This document shows positions 37,901-49,889 of a stretch of 64,000 nt of DNA, one piece after another. Within the stretch, counting starts at the first letter, position 1, and every line of letters begins with the position of its first letter. The translations under genes were made by a program, and so were the position numbers. Under the pieces are notes generated by a model. That model was not told where the DNA came from, did no database searches, and saw nothing but the letters and a program-made list of their open reading frames with translations. The stretch covers positions 11,048,501-11,112,500 of the forward strand of contig NC_091669.1 in NCBI RefSeq assembly GCF_042453785.1, given 5' to 3'. The DNA is from Malus domestica. Its lineage: Eukaryota > Streptophyta > Magnoliopsida > Rosales > Rosaceae.

Positions 37901-38435
37901 GGAATCTGTGGAGTCACCGACTTCTGTGCTGGAGAGTCAAGCGTACTTGCAATTTCTTATCAGCGGTAACTCACATGACCAACACATCCTCCGACCACAC
38001 TCTAAACCAACACGTAACACAAGCCATAAACTTTCTTACTCTCCCAAACCATGTGAGGGGCATGGAACATCACTTATGAGCCATAACGCACACCAAACAC
38101 ATCAGTCTGCACTTGTGAGCCATGGGACACACCAAACACACCTCAGTCCACATGAGAGGCCTCCACCACAAGGTACTAGTGTACTTGCCGCTAATGGAGC
38201 AGTGAGGTCTTATGTGAAGGGAAACAAAGCAGCCAACTTGAGTGGCCCTTCAAGTCACAGCGTTGGACCACCGCTTCATTCGGCTTCCATGACTGCACAC
38301 CAGAAGCCTCCATCAGAAGGTACTAGGTTACCTGGCATTAATGGAGGGGCAAAGGTGAATGAGCCATTAAGTCAGACTGTTGGCCAACCAGTTAAGTCAA
38401 CTTCGAGGAAGAAGCGTAGGAATGGTGCCGGGTAA
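28995..38435 (+). CDS. NIH: DExH6/NIH-type nuclear DExH-box RNA helicase with R3H and ankyrin regions
   Basis: Fourteen exons: 28995-29088, 29322-29412, 29585-29888, 30004-30078, 30364-30408, 32667-32757, 32878-32936, 33454-33615, 33849-33901, 34222-34255, 34378-34467, 34559-35563, 36585-37676 and 37797-38435. They give 1277 aa with every junction in frame. An R3H-like region (about 15-75) is followed by motif [10 protein letters not shown] (194-202), motif II DEIH (308-311), motif III SAT (340-342), ankyrin-like repeats (about 440-500) lying between the RecA lobes, then [16 protein letters not shown] and QREGRAGR (motif VI, near 657). After these come HA2/OB-fold regions, an acidic stretch ([11 protein letters not shown]) and a basic tail [10 protein letters not shown] that looks like a nuclear signal. 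This architecture is that of Arabidopsis DExH6 (NIH, nuclear DEIH-box helicase). RNA or DNA unwinding is family knowledge. Introns 5 and 12 hold MITEs. Confidence 0.94.
31039..31186. mobile_element. GGGTG...CACACACC MITE, copy 2, in helicase intron 5
   Basis: The left end GGATAGTGCTATTCACACAC and the flipped right end GGGTGGTGCTATCCACACAC are near-perfect inverted repeats. Its sibling is at 13818-13947. A (CA)n microsatellite lies just upstream (30979-31000). Confidence 0.75.
36080..36540. mobile_element. MITE in helicase intron 12, same family as 3365
   Basis: The left end AGGGCTAGTTTGGTATTGTT and the flipped right end AGGGCTGGTTTGAGATTATG form inverted repeats. The inner TGCTTT, GTGAGAATAA and CAGCTCTAAAATAAA words match the element at 3365-3697. 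Confidence 0.65.
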
Positions 38436-39009
38436 GCGGTGATTACTAATGAATCTAACTGCATGTTGTAGGCTGTTAGATGGGCGTAAGCTGGCCGCGT
38501 AGAAGGCCTAGCAGTGGTGGGTATGGCGGATGTGGTTATTGATCAACCTACAGATTTTCATTGCCCTCTTTTAGGCCCATGTTTATGAATTCTGTCATTT
38601 TATAGGATGTGTAATATACCTTCACATTGATCGTTCTAAATCTCCCGACATGTATTCCTCCAGGAAATTCTTATTTGCCAACATTTTCCTGCGAACAAAT
38701 GAACGCATCCGAACCGTAGGTTCGATTTTATTGTTAGAAGATCGGTGAAAGCGAAAATGTTTTTGGTTTGATTAACAGTTCATATAAGTTTATATCAGTA
38801 ACAAGCTTGAAGTGAAAATCTTGGTTAAGAGGAAGCCATAAAGTTCTCTTATTTTTGAACGACATGGCCAAATTTTGGTGGTTGTCTCTCTGAACTGTAG
38901 CAATGCCAAACCCTACTTGTTGGACTACCTATCACAAGTCATCGATCAAGAGCAAGTGGACTATTGCAACAATTTGGAAATAAAAAAGCTTTTTATCTAC
39001 TCCGAGATA
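38436..39009. other. Helicase 3' untranslated region and spacer
   Basis: It probably contains the 3' untranslated region to about 38640. The frame 38875-39096 runs into the Harbinger element and is not a gene. Confidence 0.45.
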
Positions 39010-41660
39010 TGTTTTAGACCAACCGAAGGGTCTAGAGGGCCAAAGGGCTTGTGGGCCCCACTAGACAAAAAAGGGCCAACAGGCCAGCCCAAATGAGCCA
39101 GTCAACCCTAGGTCGGGCTGGAATTCAAACAACCAACGGTAACTAGCTAATGTCATGCTAACGTCAACCAGTCGTTATTTTTGAATTTTTTTTTTCAAAA
39201 TTTGTTTAAAAAATTAAATTTTTTTTCCCTACAACTTCCTAAACCATTAAACATTACATAACATTAAGTAACATGAAACACCATTAAACACTATTAAATA
39301 ATATTAAACAACATTAAATAACATTAAACAACATAAAAATTATACAACATAAAAAAAAAACATTTAACAACATGAAACTTAAACAACATTTTTAAAAACA
39401 TTTAACAATATAAAACTTAAACGCCTACTCCATACTTCTTTGGGCCCAAAGATGTGCAACAAGATCCTGTTGTAGGTACTTATTTGTGGCACGGGAACAT
39501 ATCATTCTATAGCCTCATGTACTGATTTATAAAGATACTACCAGTTCTTGGATTGAAAGGTAAATTAGACACATCATATATTTTTGCACGAGCCCTTCTT
39601 GACCTATTTGGATCGTCTTGATTGTCATCGGACTCTCCATCAGTATACCCATCTCACTTATCCTCCACAATCATATTGTGTAATATGATGCAAGACATCA
39701 TGATGGAGTCCAAATTTTCTCGACTCCACCCTCTTGCCGGTTCGCTGATGATCTTCCACCGTACTTGTAGAATACCAAAAGTTCTCTCAACATCTTTCCG
39801 GTATGCCTCTTGGTGTAAGGTAAACAACTTTTTAGCTTCATTCGCAGGGTTTGGAATTGATTGGACAAGTGTCGCCCACTTTGGGTAGATGCCTTTTGCC
39901 AAGTAATACCTCATATTGTACTGACAGTCGTTAATGTAGTAGTCAAGTTGAGGTGATTTACCTTCCGTCATGCTATTGAAGAGGGGCGAACGCCTAAGAA
40001 CTGTAATGTCATTTTGGGATCCATGGACTCCAAAGAAATCATGCCAAATCCATGTGTCATACGAGGCAACCGCCTCTAACATAACAATTGGCTTTCTTGA
40101 CATTCCGCATAAGTCTTATTGCCATCCGGTGTGATAATTCTTCCAATCCCAATGCAAGCAGTCTAATGATCCTATCATGCTCGGAAACCCACAGTATTCA
40201 GCTTTGCGAATGAGCCGATTCAGATCTTCTTGATTTGGCTCACTAAAGTACTCCTCTTTGTAAGATTGAACAATTGTGTTATAGAATTCAGTAAGAGTAT
40301 CAAGGCATGTAAACTCAGACATAACATATGTTTCATCAAGCGAATCAGCTGAGGAGGCATAGGCCATCATTCGGAGTGCAACAGTAACCTTTTGATGAGG
40401 TGAGAAATTAGGAAGGCTTGCTCTGTCCCATTTTTGTCAAAAGTATGGATTGACCTGCTGGACATCACAAAGTAAACGCTTGAAGACATGACTCCTCATC
40501 CAGAAGCGACGTCTGAAATTCTCTTTTGTGTACACCGAGTTGAGGTTGAAGTAGTTGTTCATCAAATTGGCATGCATCATCGCTCTGTTTCGTGGTTTGT
40601 AAGAGCGATCAGCAATAGAGCCACCCCATTAAGGTTGTTCCTTAGTTGGCTGACACACCATGGCTACAGTCATGGCTGCCATATATTATGTGTTGCGCCA
40701 TGCTTCATCTTCTTCATTAGACTCCTCATCTTCTCGCCTCATCTGCGCCCATTTTTTTTCCAATTTGGAATTGGATGAAGACCCCCAGTTGGAATCCGAA
40801 GAGAATCCAAAGTTGAAACTCATTGCAAACTTGAATTGAAAGAGAATTAATTCAAAGGTGTGTGAATTATAGCCCAATATCCGCCTTATTTATAGCCCAT
40901 AAAAATTCAAATCCAACGGCTAGCTGACGTCACTTAGCTGTTGGATTTGAATTTAAGTTGTAGTTTTTAAATAATAAATTATGTTTGACCCTATGATCCT
41001 TTGGCCTTCGGTTAGAGATGGTTTTTTGTGACATGGCTAAAACGAGCCCTATGGTTCTTTGGCCCTCGGTTGGAAATAGCCCGAAAATCGTCTTCAATCG
41101 AGGGCCAGGCCAAAGGGCTCGTGGGCCCTACTGGACAAAAAAAAGGCCAAAGGGCCAACCGGCTGGCTAGCCTAATTTCATTTTTTTTTGTTCTTTTCCA
41201 TTTGCCCAGCCTAGGGTTTAGGGTTTAGGTTTTTTTTTGTCCCAACACATTTTTTGTTGTTTATGCCCAGCCCACTTTTTTTTTTTTGGACATTTTTTTT
41301 AATTTCTAATTTTTTCCTACATCATTTCTCACATATTTTTCACTATTTCATACTATCTTACATCATTTTATTTCAATTTTTCACATTCCATACTATAGCC
41401 ATTTGATCCTCAGTTGGAAATGATTTCTTGTGACAGACTTTAGCCCTCGGTTGGAGATGGTAAGAAATATGGCCATACACTATTCATTAAAATATTAATT
41501 TCTTGAAGAGCTAGAGGGCTGAAACGAGCCATCTGGCCAACCTTCGGTTTGAGATGGCCTAAGAAATATGGTCATGCACTGTTCATTAAAATATTAATTT
41601 CTTGAAGGGCCATAGAGCTAAAACGAGCCTTTTGGCTAGCCTTCGGTTGGAGATGGCCTT
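39010..41660 (-). mobile_element. Decayed PIF/Harbinger transposon
   Basis: The element surrounds a transposase pseudogene. The left end near 39017 (GACCAACCGAAGGGTCTAGA) and the flipped right end near 41655 (CATCTCCAACCGAAGGCTAG) look like degenerate terminal inverted repeats. A GCCAAAGGGCT...GTGGGCC block occurs in direct orientation near both sides (39040 and 41110). Limits are approximate because the terminal motif is repeated several times on the right (41006, 41063, 41408, 41447, 41541, 41640). Confidence 0.65.
39427..40823 (-). pseudogene. PIF/Harbinger (HARBI1-like) transposase pseudogene
   Basis: One frame runs from MSFNFGFSSDSNWGS (40823) through typical plant Harbinger transposase sequence: FRRRFWMRSHVFKRLL, RMMAYASSADSLDE, GSLDCLHWDWKN, LEAVASYDTWIWHDFFG, SQNDITVLRRSPLF, YYLAKGIYPKWATLVQSIP, RKDVERTFGILQVRWKI and IILHNMIVED. 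The three catalytic acids (D in SLDCLHW, D in SQNDI, E in DVERTFG) are all kept. The frame is broken by stops at 40686-40688, 40629-40631, 40437-40439, 40116-40118 and 39654-39656. Near 39475 the last part (KYLQQDLVAHLWAQRSME) shifts frame. Such enzymes cut and paste DNA together with a Myb-like partner; no partner gene is seen here, and this copy cannot encode a full protein. Confidence 0.9.
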
Positions 41661-41661
41661 A
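41464..41661. repeat. 99-bp tandem repeat at the Harbinger right end
   Basis: Two copies start GAAATATGGCCATACAC and GAAATATGGTCATGCAC, and both end TTCGGTT(G/T)GAGATGGCCT. Each unit therefore ends in one terminal-repeat-like motif. Confidence 0.8.
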
Positions 41662-41921
41662 CGCAACGACATGTCACATGGTGAAAGATAGATAGAGAGA
41701 GAGAGAGAGAGAGTTAAAACAATTACACAAATAATCTTTTTGAGCCAATTGGTACCCTTGCTTATCCGTTACAAAACTGAAAATGCAACATTAACCTTAT
41801 CACTTAGCATGTCAATCTTAGGAGAAAAACTTGTGCGGGATAGTCCGACCACATTATCTATAAAGTGCCGCTTAAAAACATTGAAACTCTTATATTTTAA
41901 CAACATTTAATCCTACGCATC

Positions 41922-43656
41922 TGTCATAGCCCGTCCCGAGATTTTCTATCATGAGTGTTAAATGACGAAAGTACCCTTGGCGTTACTAAGGTGTGTGTGT
42001 GATATGTTTTGGATATTTCATATTTTTCCTAAACTATTGGAAATACCATTAAGTGGATAAAAATATTAAATTGTTGGATTGCTTGTGTGGTTAGGGAATT
42101 AGGGAAGAAATGGATGGTGGGGATTGTTTTTGGACATCACAAACCCTCTCTCTCTCCCTCTCATTCTCGTAGCCTCTCTCTCTCCTCCATCTCGACTCCC
42201 TCTCTCTCACACACCCATACGTACGGACACACCCAAAACCTCCCAAATCTCGGTGGATCGAGGCAACCAAGGGAATTCTAAGCTTGTAGTGAGCTTAGTG
42301 AGGTCCCAAGGAAGCTCGGAGTGCTTCGTTTGAAGGTTTTGGACGTCGGGATCACGTGGTTCAACTTTGGCAGGTTTTCTTGGGATTTTTCCGGTGACAC
42401 CTATCCCGAGGACGAGCGCATCCAGGGACGTCACGGGGGTTACGACCCATCGACTTATCAATGAGTGAGCAGTTTTGATTTCGTATTACCTATATACAAC
42501 TGTTTTTCTCAGAAAATGCGTTTATATGAAAATTATGATTTAAATTACCATGCATGCAAATGTTGAGATATTTTAATTGAGAATTGATGCATATATATGT
42601 GAATTGACGCGGTGGACGCACATGTGAGTTTTATTATCATTCAGATGAGTTATTTTATATGAATTGCATTGAAAGCTCATAACCTGCACTTAGGTGTTAG
42701 TGCTTATATTGTTATTCACCACACCGCACGCTCGCCTTGGATCCAAGTAGGTGGATGTCGTACAGACCATGTGAGGGTTCCGACATGCTAGTCGTACAGA
42801 TCACTAGATGTGATTCCGACTAGTGGGTGACCTTAGTTATGCGCACTGATGATTGTTGAGAGAAGCACTATAACGTATTTATACACCTATCATCGTACAG
42901 ACTATTATACGTAGTTCCGAGTAATGTGCAGTGTAGTGTCGTACATGTCACAATTGGTGACTCCGGTAGGGCTGTATAGGTCACTGTGGTGACTTCGGCT
43001 GAGTGGGATGTTGAGCTTTAGAATCAGCCGTACATGACCATTGTAGGGTCTCTGGTTGATTTATTATTTCACCTAATTGATATTGATGCATTCTGATTAT
43101 ATTTTGGGCATGGCATATCATTTCTGAGATGTTATTACGATGGATTGTGATTTGAGCTCTTGATGATATATATATGTGTTTATATACTATTTTTCTGGGA
43201 AAGTATACAGGTTTTACGGTGAGGGGTTAGAAATGTTTTTAACGAAATGTTTTGGAAAATCTTTAGTTTTACTGACCCACTCATTTTGTTTTGCGCCCCT
43301 CCAGGTTCTAGTTAGCAGTTGGTGGCTCTCGAGGTCTTTTTTTTCCGGCATTCTGACAGACACTTGACATGTAGGACTCACCTGAGGGTGATGTACTTTT
43401 ATTTTTGTCCTACTTGACTGCACTTAAACCTATGCTCTGAATTTATGTTTTTGTCCTACTTGACTGCACTTAAACCTATGCTCTGAATTTATGTGTTTAT
43501 CTTAACTCGTCCTGTTATTCTAGTAGGTTGTTCTGCTAGAGTTGGTTTGAATTCCTTCTTATGTATGCTGTTGTTTCGCTTCCGTGTCGCACTTATGGTT
43601 ACGTCACGCTCACGTGACGGCCAGCACACCTGGATCCTCTTGATCGGGGTGTGTCA
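41922..43656 (+). mobile_element. Probable solo LTR, 1.7 kb
   Basis: It starts TGTCATAGCCCGTCCCGAGA and ends GATCGGGGTGTGTCA, with CATC directly outside both ends as a possible short target duplication. The interior carries GTCGTACA...TTCCGA repeats (42750-43040), CT-rich tracts and no polyprotein frame, and no partner LTR is found nearby. Its terminus is related to the minus-strand LTR at 1-1894. Confidence 0.6.
43402..43494. repeat. 46-bp tandem duplication in the LTR
   Basis: TTTTTGTCCTACTTGACTGC and the following bases to TCTGAATTTATG occur twice, 46 bases apart, essentially identical. A recent slippage duplication. Confidence 0.85.
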
Positions 43657-44335
43657 CATCACTCAGTATGAGAGTTGACCTAGTCAGACAACCTTACCAA
43701 AAAACGAATAAAAACGATAAGAATGAGGAAAACAAAAGAAGCCAACAAAATGAGGATAACCATAGTGACCAAACTTTGTCCCCATTATGCTCCATACCAA
43801 AATAAAAACAACCCCAATCATGCAAAAATTTGCATACCCTTGGAGATGGCAAAAGGCAGAAGGAGATAAAGAAGGTAGAATTCCATTGTTAATTGCAATG
43901 AAAGGCCACCCCAGGCACATGCAAATCCACCCTGGCCCGCTCCTTATCCTACACCCTCAAACTCGAGAAATTTTTCAGTGTGATATGAATACGATCATAT
44001 GCACCAAATATTTATAATATAATTAGTTGAAAAAAAAATATATTTAAGTTTTTAACTAATTGTATTATATTATACTTGATGTACCTCAAAATTTTATCAA
44101 CCTTTCCTAATATAAAGTTTCTCATTTTTTTTACAAGTAATGTTAAAGGAGAACAAAAAATAAAACTCTTTAACTCGAGTGCATAAGTAAGCACCTTAAC
44201 AGAATCATTAAGAAAAAAGAAGAAGTTCAATATCATTTCGAACCAACGATATATTAATTTGTCATATGAATAATAAAAAAGTCAGTATTCAATATTTTAA
44301 GGTTGTTGTTAACTAAACATAAGAATAAAATAGTT

Positions 44336-44556
44336 AGAGTGGATTCTCGTAGGATTCCTTCGTAAAGATCCTGAATATCCTCTAATCATATTCGTTTATC
44401 ATATATCGTGCGGTCAGTTTTTGTCAGGTATTGTTTATATTCAATTTTATATAAAAAAATTTACAATAATTTTTTATCACACAATGTACAATAAATGAAT
44501 GTGATTTAAGAATTCCTAAAATTCCCAAAAAAAAATCTTACGAAGATCCTCACTCT
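44336..44556. mobile_element. Possible MITE with AGAGTG termini
   Basis: The left end AGAGTGGATTCTCGTAGGAT and the flipped right end AGAGTGAGGATCTTCGTAAG are imperfect inverted repeats flanking AT-rich sequence. Confidence 0.5.
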
Positions 44557-45143
44557 AAAATAGTAGCTGCCTCAAATGCTCAATTACTTACATCATCATA
44601 TGTTTATTGTGGGCTTAGACGTTCATACTTGTGCCTACTATACTGCAGCTGCTAAGATAAAACAAAATAACTTTCTTACTTGTTACTTGTGCTAAATTTA
44701 TTATTGATTTTTTTTTTGTCAAATTATTATCGATTTATTCTATCCTATCAAAATAAGAAAAGTCCGAAGTGTAATAGAGACAAGTAAAAGAATGCCAAAA
44801 TCTTGTAAATCACAGAAGTGATCTAATTGTTAGAAATAAATTTCAGGTTTGTATTTCACACGACACGTTTTGTATTCAATTTTAAGCATTGATGAATCAT
44901 ACGATAAAGACATGGAAAGTTGAAATGCCTCTATTAACCTTTTCAACCTTCAAAAGAATGGATTGTCGTTGAGAAGCCACTAATCCCTTGTCAAGAAAGA
45001 CAAAGCCAACGTCATCTGAAACCAACTTGACAACGTAATAAAGTAGCCGTAATATGAATGGTTGCTATTTTTCAACCAGAAATAATTGCAGCCGCCGCAA
45101 TGATTGATGCTTCCTGATAGGTTCCCATGTCAAGAGAACGCGT

Positions 45144-45149
45144 AGTCAA
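45144..45149 (-). promoter_or_regulatory. W-box upstream of the NPR gene
   Basis: TTGACT on the minus strand, the core bound by WRKY factors. It is about 1.1 kb before the ATG. Confidence 0.35.
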
Positions 45150-45537
45150 CTCACCCGGGGCTGCCCCCCTCCCGGCACCCTATAAACCCAAAGGAAAGAG
45201 GAGGGAAAATCCTTAATATCTTGAATAATCACTATTTTATTTTAGTTTTATCTGATAACATAAATTAATCTTGATTATTATATAAAATTTTAAAAATTTT
45301 AACGAAAAACAGCCGGTATTGTTTACTTTAATAAAAAATTACATTTTTACATTAAAAAATCAATTCTAATACTATTCATTTTATCATTTATTTTATTTTT
45401 ATTATTAAAATTCAAAATTTTCAAATAATTTTTATTAGTTTTCTTTAAATTTTTTGATGGTGTTGAGTATGCTGACCAGTTAAATTTTGTCATTAAGAAC
45501 ATCCAGTTGTGTTTAAAGTTTGTATTATTACTTGTCC

Positions 45538-45543
45538 AGTCAA
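45538..45543 (-). promoter_or_regulatory. Second W-box upstream of the NPR gene
   Basis: TTGACT on the minus strand, about 55 bases before the GA-rich probable start region. Two W-boxes fit the known WRKY control of NPR-family genes, but this is inference from short motifs. Confidence 0.4.
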
Positions 45544-46246
45544 CCGTTTGCTCTGACCAGTTGGATTCACAGCACTTCCTTTTTCGCTTTCAGAGAAGAG
45601 AGAGAGAGAGGGAGAGGGAGGGAGAGAGAGCGGGTTTGTGTTATATTCCTTCAAAATCTTGTTAAATTTCAGGGCGTCATCTTAGAAACCTGAAGCTTTT
45701 CTTGGTCAATTCTCAGGTCTTTCAAGCTTTTGTTTTCTTTTTCAAAAGGGTGTCTTTGTAAGTAAGCTTAATCCTTTTTTCTTGGAATTTTGGTCAATAT
45801 TTTTTCTAGGTTTGGAACTTTTGATTCATATTTTTGTTCACTATTGAAAGCTCGAAGCTTTGAATTTAATGGGTTATGAAGATTCAAGCCATATCTCTGC
45901 CTGGATATGGAGCTTTCTGTAGAAATAGAAATTAATCCTTTTGATTTGTTTTTTGGATTTTGGTCAATATTTCAGCAACTGGGTAATTCCTGAAATTAAG
46001 TTTTGACTTTTTGAGAAATTGGTTATTTGGGTTCAGATTATTTCTCTTTCTTTTGCTAGTTTTGAGCATTTTTCTGTGTTTGGAGAAATTGGGTAAATTT
46101 TGATATGATTTCTCCATAGGATTATGCAGTTTGTGGAGGAGAATTAGCCCGATTTCGGGTTCTCTTAATAGGGTGATTTGGGGTTCGTGAATTATTTATT
46201 TATAGCATTGTTAAGCTTAGACAGGACTGCATAGATTTTGGAAGCC

Positions 46247-49200
46247 ATGGATAATGTCAATGAACTGTCATCATCCTTGAGCTTTGCCTCCTCCAATCTG
46301 TCAAATGGGTCTAGTAGTAACCATGCATCTGCCTCAGCCAGTTCCCCACCCGCGCCGAGTATTGAACATTACTTGAGTCTAAGCAAACTGAGCGATAATC
46401 TTGAGAGGCTGTTACTTGATCCTGAGTTTGACTACAGTGATGCTGAGATTGTTGTTGAGGGTAACACCGTGGGTGTCAATCGGTGTATATTGGCTTCCCG
46501 TAGTCAGTTTTTTCAGGAGCTTTTTAGGAAGGGGAGTGATGATTCGAACAAGGAAGGTAAACCGAGGTATCTCATGTCTGAATTGGTTCCAAACGGCGGG
46601 GTTGGCTATGAAGCCTTCAAGGTTTTCTTGAACTACTTGTACACTGGGAAGCTTAATCCATCCCCTCGAGAAGTGTCCACGTGCGTTGATGATGGTTGTC
46701 CGCATGATGCGTGCGGCCCTGCTATTAATTATGTTGTGGAATTGATGTATGCTTCTTCCACTTTCCAGATGAAGGAACTTGTTCAGCTTGTTCAGGTTTG
46801 TTCAAGCTTCCATTTCTAGTGTTTCTCTTCTGCAAATGATTGTTCCATTCAATTATTTGTGTTCTTATAAATATGAATGCAGGGCAAAGTTGTGACAGCT
46901 TTTTAAGTTGAATTGATTAGTTAAAATTGTCTGATTAAATTCATGCAGTAATAAGTACTGCTTTATATTAAAAGAAAATGCTTTAAGTTTAATCTTCATA
47001 GCACCTGCATTCAAGTTTGGTATGTATGATTGAAACTCCCAAATCGGCAAAGATTTTGATAGTTACGATCTAAAAACACTGCAAATTCAATTTTTCGTTC
47101 CGCAGAATTGATGAAACCTGGAATGTGATGATGAAATACTAGCATATGTGTATTAAGGTTGCCCTCTCCGTAGTTTTATCTTCTCTGGCAAATTATTTTC
47201 TGATAAAAATTGAAACCCTTGAGCAACTTTCTTTCTGTCAAATGTCCAATTCAGTGCTCTGGTGCGCAGTAGCTTGTGTCGCCTATAATTTCTTAGTCAC
47301 GACATCTTTTATTGTTCTCAAAGGCTCTGAAGCTTCACAATTACTAAATGGGTACACCAACTGTTTGTTTTCTTCACCGGCCTACAGTTTCTTAATTATT
47401 TTCGGGTTTTCCACACTTTCTTTAGTTTCAACTTGTCTGGGAATACTGTATTCTTGTTTTGTTTATTAAAGGGGTTGTTCTTGCTTTTTACGGTGCTATA
47501 CCTTTTACAACAAGAATGACTGCAATTTTTCTTGTAAGCTTTATTTGGTTTTCCTCTGTAGTTTTGGTAGGATGATAATGTCTAAATAATTTACAAAAGG
47601 ATCCTTGTCCTTTGCTTGTTTGTGCTTTTTCTTTTTCAGTTGTTTTTAAAATCTTAGATTTGAACGTGTTCGCAAGCCTTCTCAAGTTTGAGATTTCAAC
47701 ACATTTAGTATAATCTACATATAGCACTGCAGATGTTAATTTTTCATCACCTTGTTTTCGGGGGAATCAGTCGCCTATCTGTTCTTTATTACGTTTAGTG
47801 GCATTTTTATTCAAGTAAACAGCAAGTTAGTAATGTTTATTTTAGGTTTCCCAACACTAGCCAAAGTTTGGGTGTTTTTATGCTGACGATTTCCACCAAT
47901 TTATGCAGCGCCGTCTTTCAAACTTTGTGGAGAAAGCCCTTATTGAAGATGTAATACCAATTCTTAAAGCTGCCTTCCACTGCCAACTGAGCCAGCTGCT
48001 CTCACACTGCATCCAGAGGATAGCAAGGTCCGATCTTGACTACATGGCCATAGGGAAAGAGTTTCCGCATGAAGTTTCTAATGATATCAAATCGCTCCGT
48101 CTCAAATCTCACGAAAATGATGAATCAAGTATGATGGAAATTGAGTTGATAGAGGATAAGAGAATCAGGAGAATCCACAAGGCATTAGATTCTGATGACG
48201 TTGAACTAGTTGGACTTCTTCTCAAGGAATCTGATATTACGTTAGATGATGCTTATGCTCTCCACTATGCTGTTGCATACTGTGATCCTAAGGTTGTTAA
48301 GGAGGTTCTCAGTCTAGGCGAGGCTAACCTCAATCTTCGCAATTCCCGAGGGCATACTGTACTTCATGTGGCAGCCAGACGTAAGCTGCCAGCAGTGCTA
48401 GTTCCTCTTCTGGACAGGGGAGCCTCTGCCTTAGAAACTACTTCAGATGGTCAAACTCCTGTTGCAATTTGCCGGAGATTGACTAGACCAAAGGATTTTT
48501 TGGAGAACACAAAGCAGGGACAGGAATCTAACAAAGATCGATTATGCATCGAACTTCTAGAGAGAGAGATGCGGAGAAACTCAATCTCTGGGAACGTATC
48601 GATCATATCAGAGGTGATACCTGATGATTTGCACGTGAGGCTGGACTATCTAGAAAATAGAGGTGACCATTCTTAATTTTTAGATTAAATCACTCCCTTG
48701 GATTACATTATTGAGTTCAGACCATGGATTGTGAAAGTTTTATTAAGTAAAAAAAGTGAAAATTACTGGCACATTAAGCTGCCTAATTTTTAATGCCATC
48801 AAGACATATACGCTCAGTGAGTTTTTGACTCTTGTCGTTGAAAAAAATGACTAACAGCTTTGAGCTTTCATAAATTTGCAGTGGCATTTGCGCGGTTGTT
48901 GTTTCCTGCTGAGGCCAAGCTTGCTATGGAAATGGCTGATGCTCATTCCACATCAGTGTACACTGGCCTTGCGGCATCAAGAGGATCAAGTGGGAACTTA
49001 CGAGAGGTTGATTTGAATGAAACACCCTCTGGACGAACCAAAAGACTACAAATAAGAATGCAAGCCCTTATTAAAACTGGTATGACCATTTTACCTCCGC
49101 GACATATATCCCAATCCTTCTGTGATTACATGTTTCCTAGACGAGTGTTATAATGTGTTTCAAACTTCAAGCGTTATTCCATGCCTAATCTCTTTGAAAA

Positions 49201-49655
49201 TTACAAAATGCTTTCGATATGGTTTGTCATCTAACTTCCCTACTACCATGCTGAAGTTACTCCTAAAAGGATCAAGAGTCTTTGGAAAACTGTATTAAGT
49301 CTAAAGCTAGTTTAGCAAAGAGCATTCGTGATGATCTTGGGCCAATTAATAAGTTACAATGTTACATCAAATGGTGATGGCAGTGAAAATGGGGCGGCGT
49401 TTCTTCCCCAACTGCTCGGAAGTCCTTGATAAGTTTTTGGACGATGAGATGGACATGGCTGATTTCATCCTCGACAAGGGAACTCCGGAAGAGCAGAGAA
49501 TCAAGAGGATGCGGTTCTTGGAACTTAAAGACGATGTACAGAAGGCATTTTGCAAGGACATGGCTGAAAATAACCGGTCGGTCTTATCAGCATCGTCGTC
49601 GTCGTCATCTTCTCCGAAGGACGGGGTAAATCACAAGGTAAGGAGAAGGTGTTGA
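46247..49655 (+). CDS. NPR3: NPR3/NPR4-type BTB-ankyrin salicylic-acid receptor
   Basis: Exons 46247-46795, 47909-48662, 48882-49079 and 49384-49655 give 590 aa, the usual NPR3/4 length with the usual four-exon structure. The start is the ATG at 46247. A Ser-rich N terminus precedes a BTB/POZ domain (about 60-180, DYSDAEIVVEGNTVGVNRC...) with a C2HC zinc motif STCVDDGCPHDAC. Ankyrin repeats follow (SDITLDDAYALHYAVAY; NSRGHTVLHVAARR). The NPR1-like C-terminal domain contains YLENRV, whose Arg434 corresponds as I recall to the salicylate-contacting arginine of NPR1 (R432). VDLNETP at 477-483 is the EAR-like repressor motif of NPR3/NPR4, absent from NPR1, so this is a co-repressor type. VKMGRRFFPNCSEVLDKFLD and LKDDVQKAF follow, and the C terminus is Ser-rich and basic. 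By family knowledge it binds salicylate and TGA factors in the nucleus. Confidence 0.94.
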
Positions 49656-49889
49656 TTATATTTTTGTAGTAAGCTGTTAGATTTTCATAAACTTTAAGGT
49701 GTATCTTTCCTTCCACATGTATATTTGGGAGACTATTTTTCTGGCTCTCTCCTTATCAAACAGATATGAATCTGTAATTCATAGCTTAAGGTATTTGGCT
49801 TGTATATTGGTTATAAGAAATTCAGTGTTAACCTTTCCACGAAATAAAATTGTAACTCCAATTTTTCTTTACAAGGAATACTTAGGCCT

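Larger units (their letters stand above)
43657..46246. other. Intergenic, then NPR promoter and leader
   Basis: No gene is supported at 43657-45130. The minus frame 43684-43920 is hydrophobic but matches nothing I know. A small AT hairpin lies at 44015-44078. From about 45590 a GA-rich tract (45596-45632) and CT/T-rich sequence probably form the transcription start and leader of the NPR gene, perhaps with a leader intron. Confidence 0.5.

Noticed and set aside
43684..43920. Hydrophobic 78-codon minus-strand frame as a transporter fragment
   Set aside because: No family motif could be recognised, upstream sequence in the same frame has stops, and no splice sites were evident.
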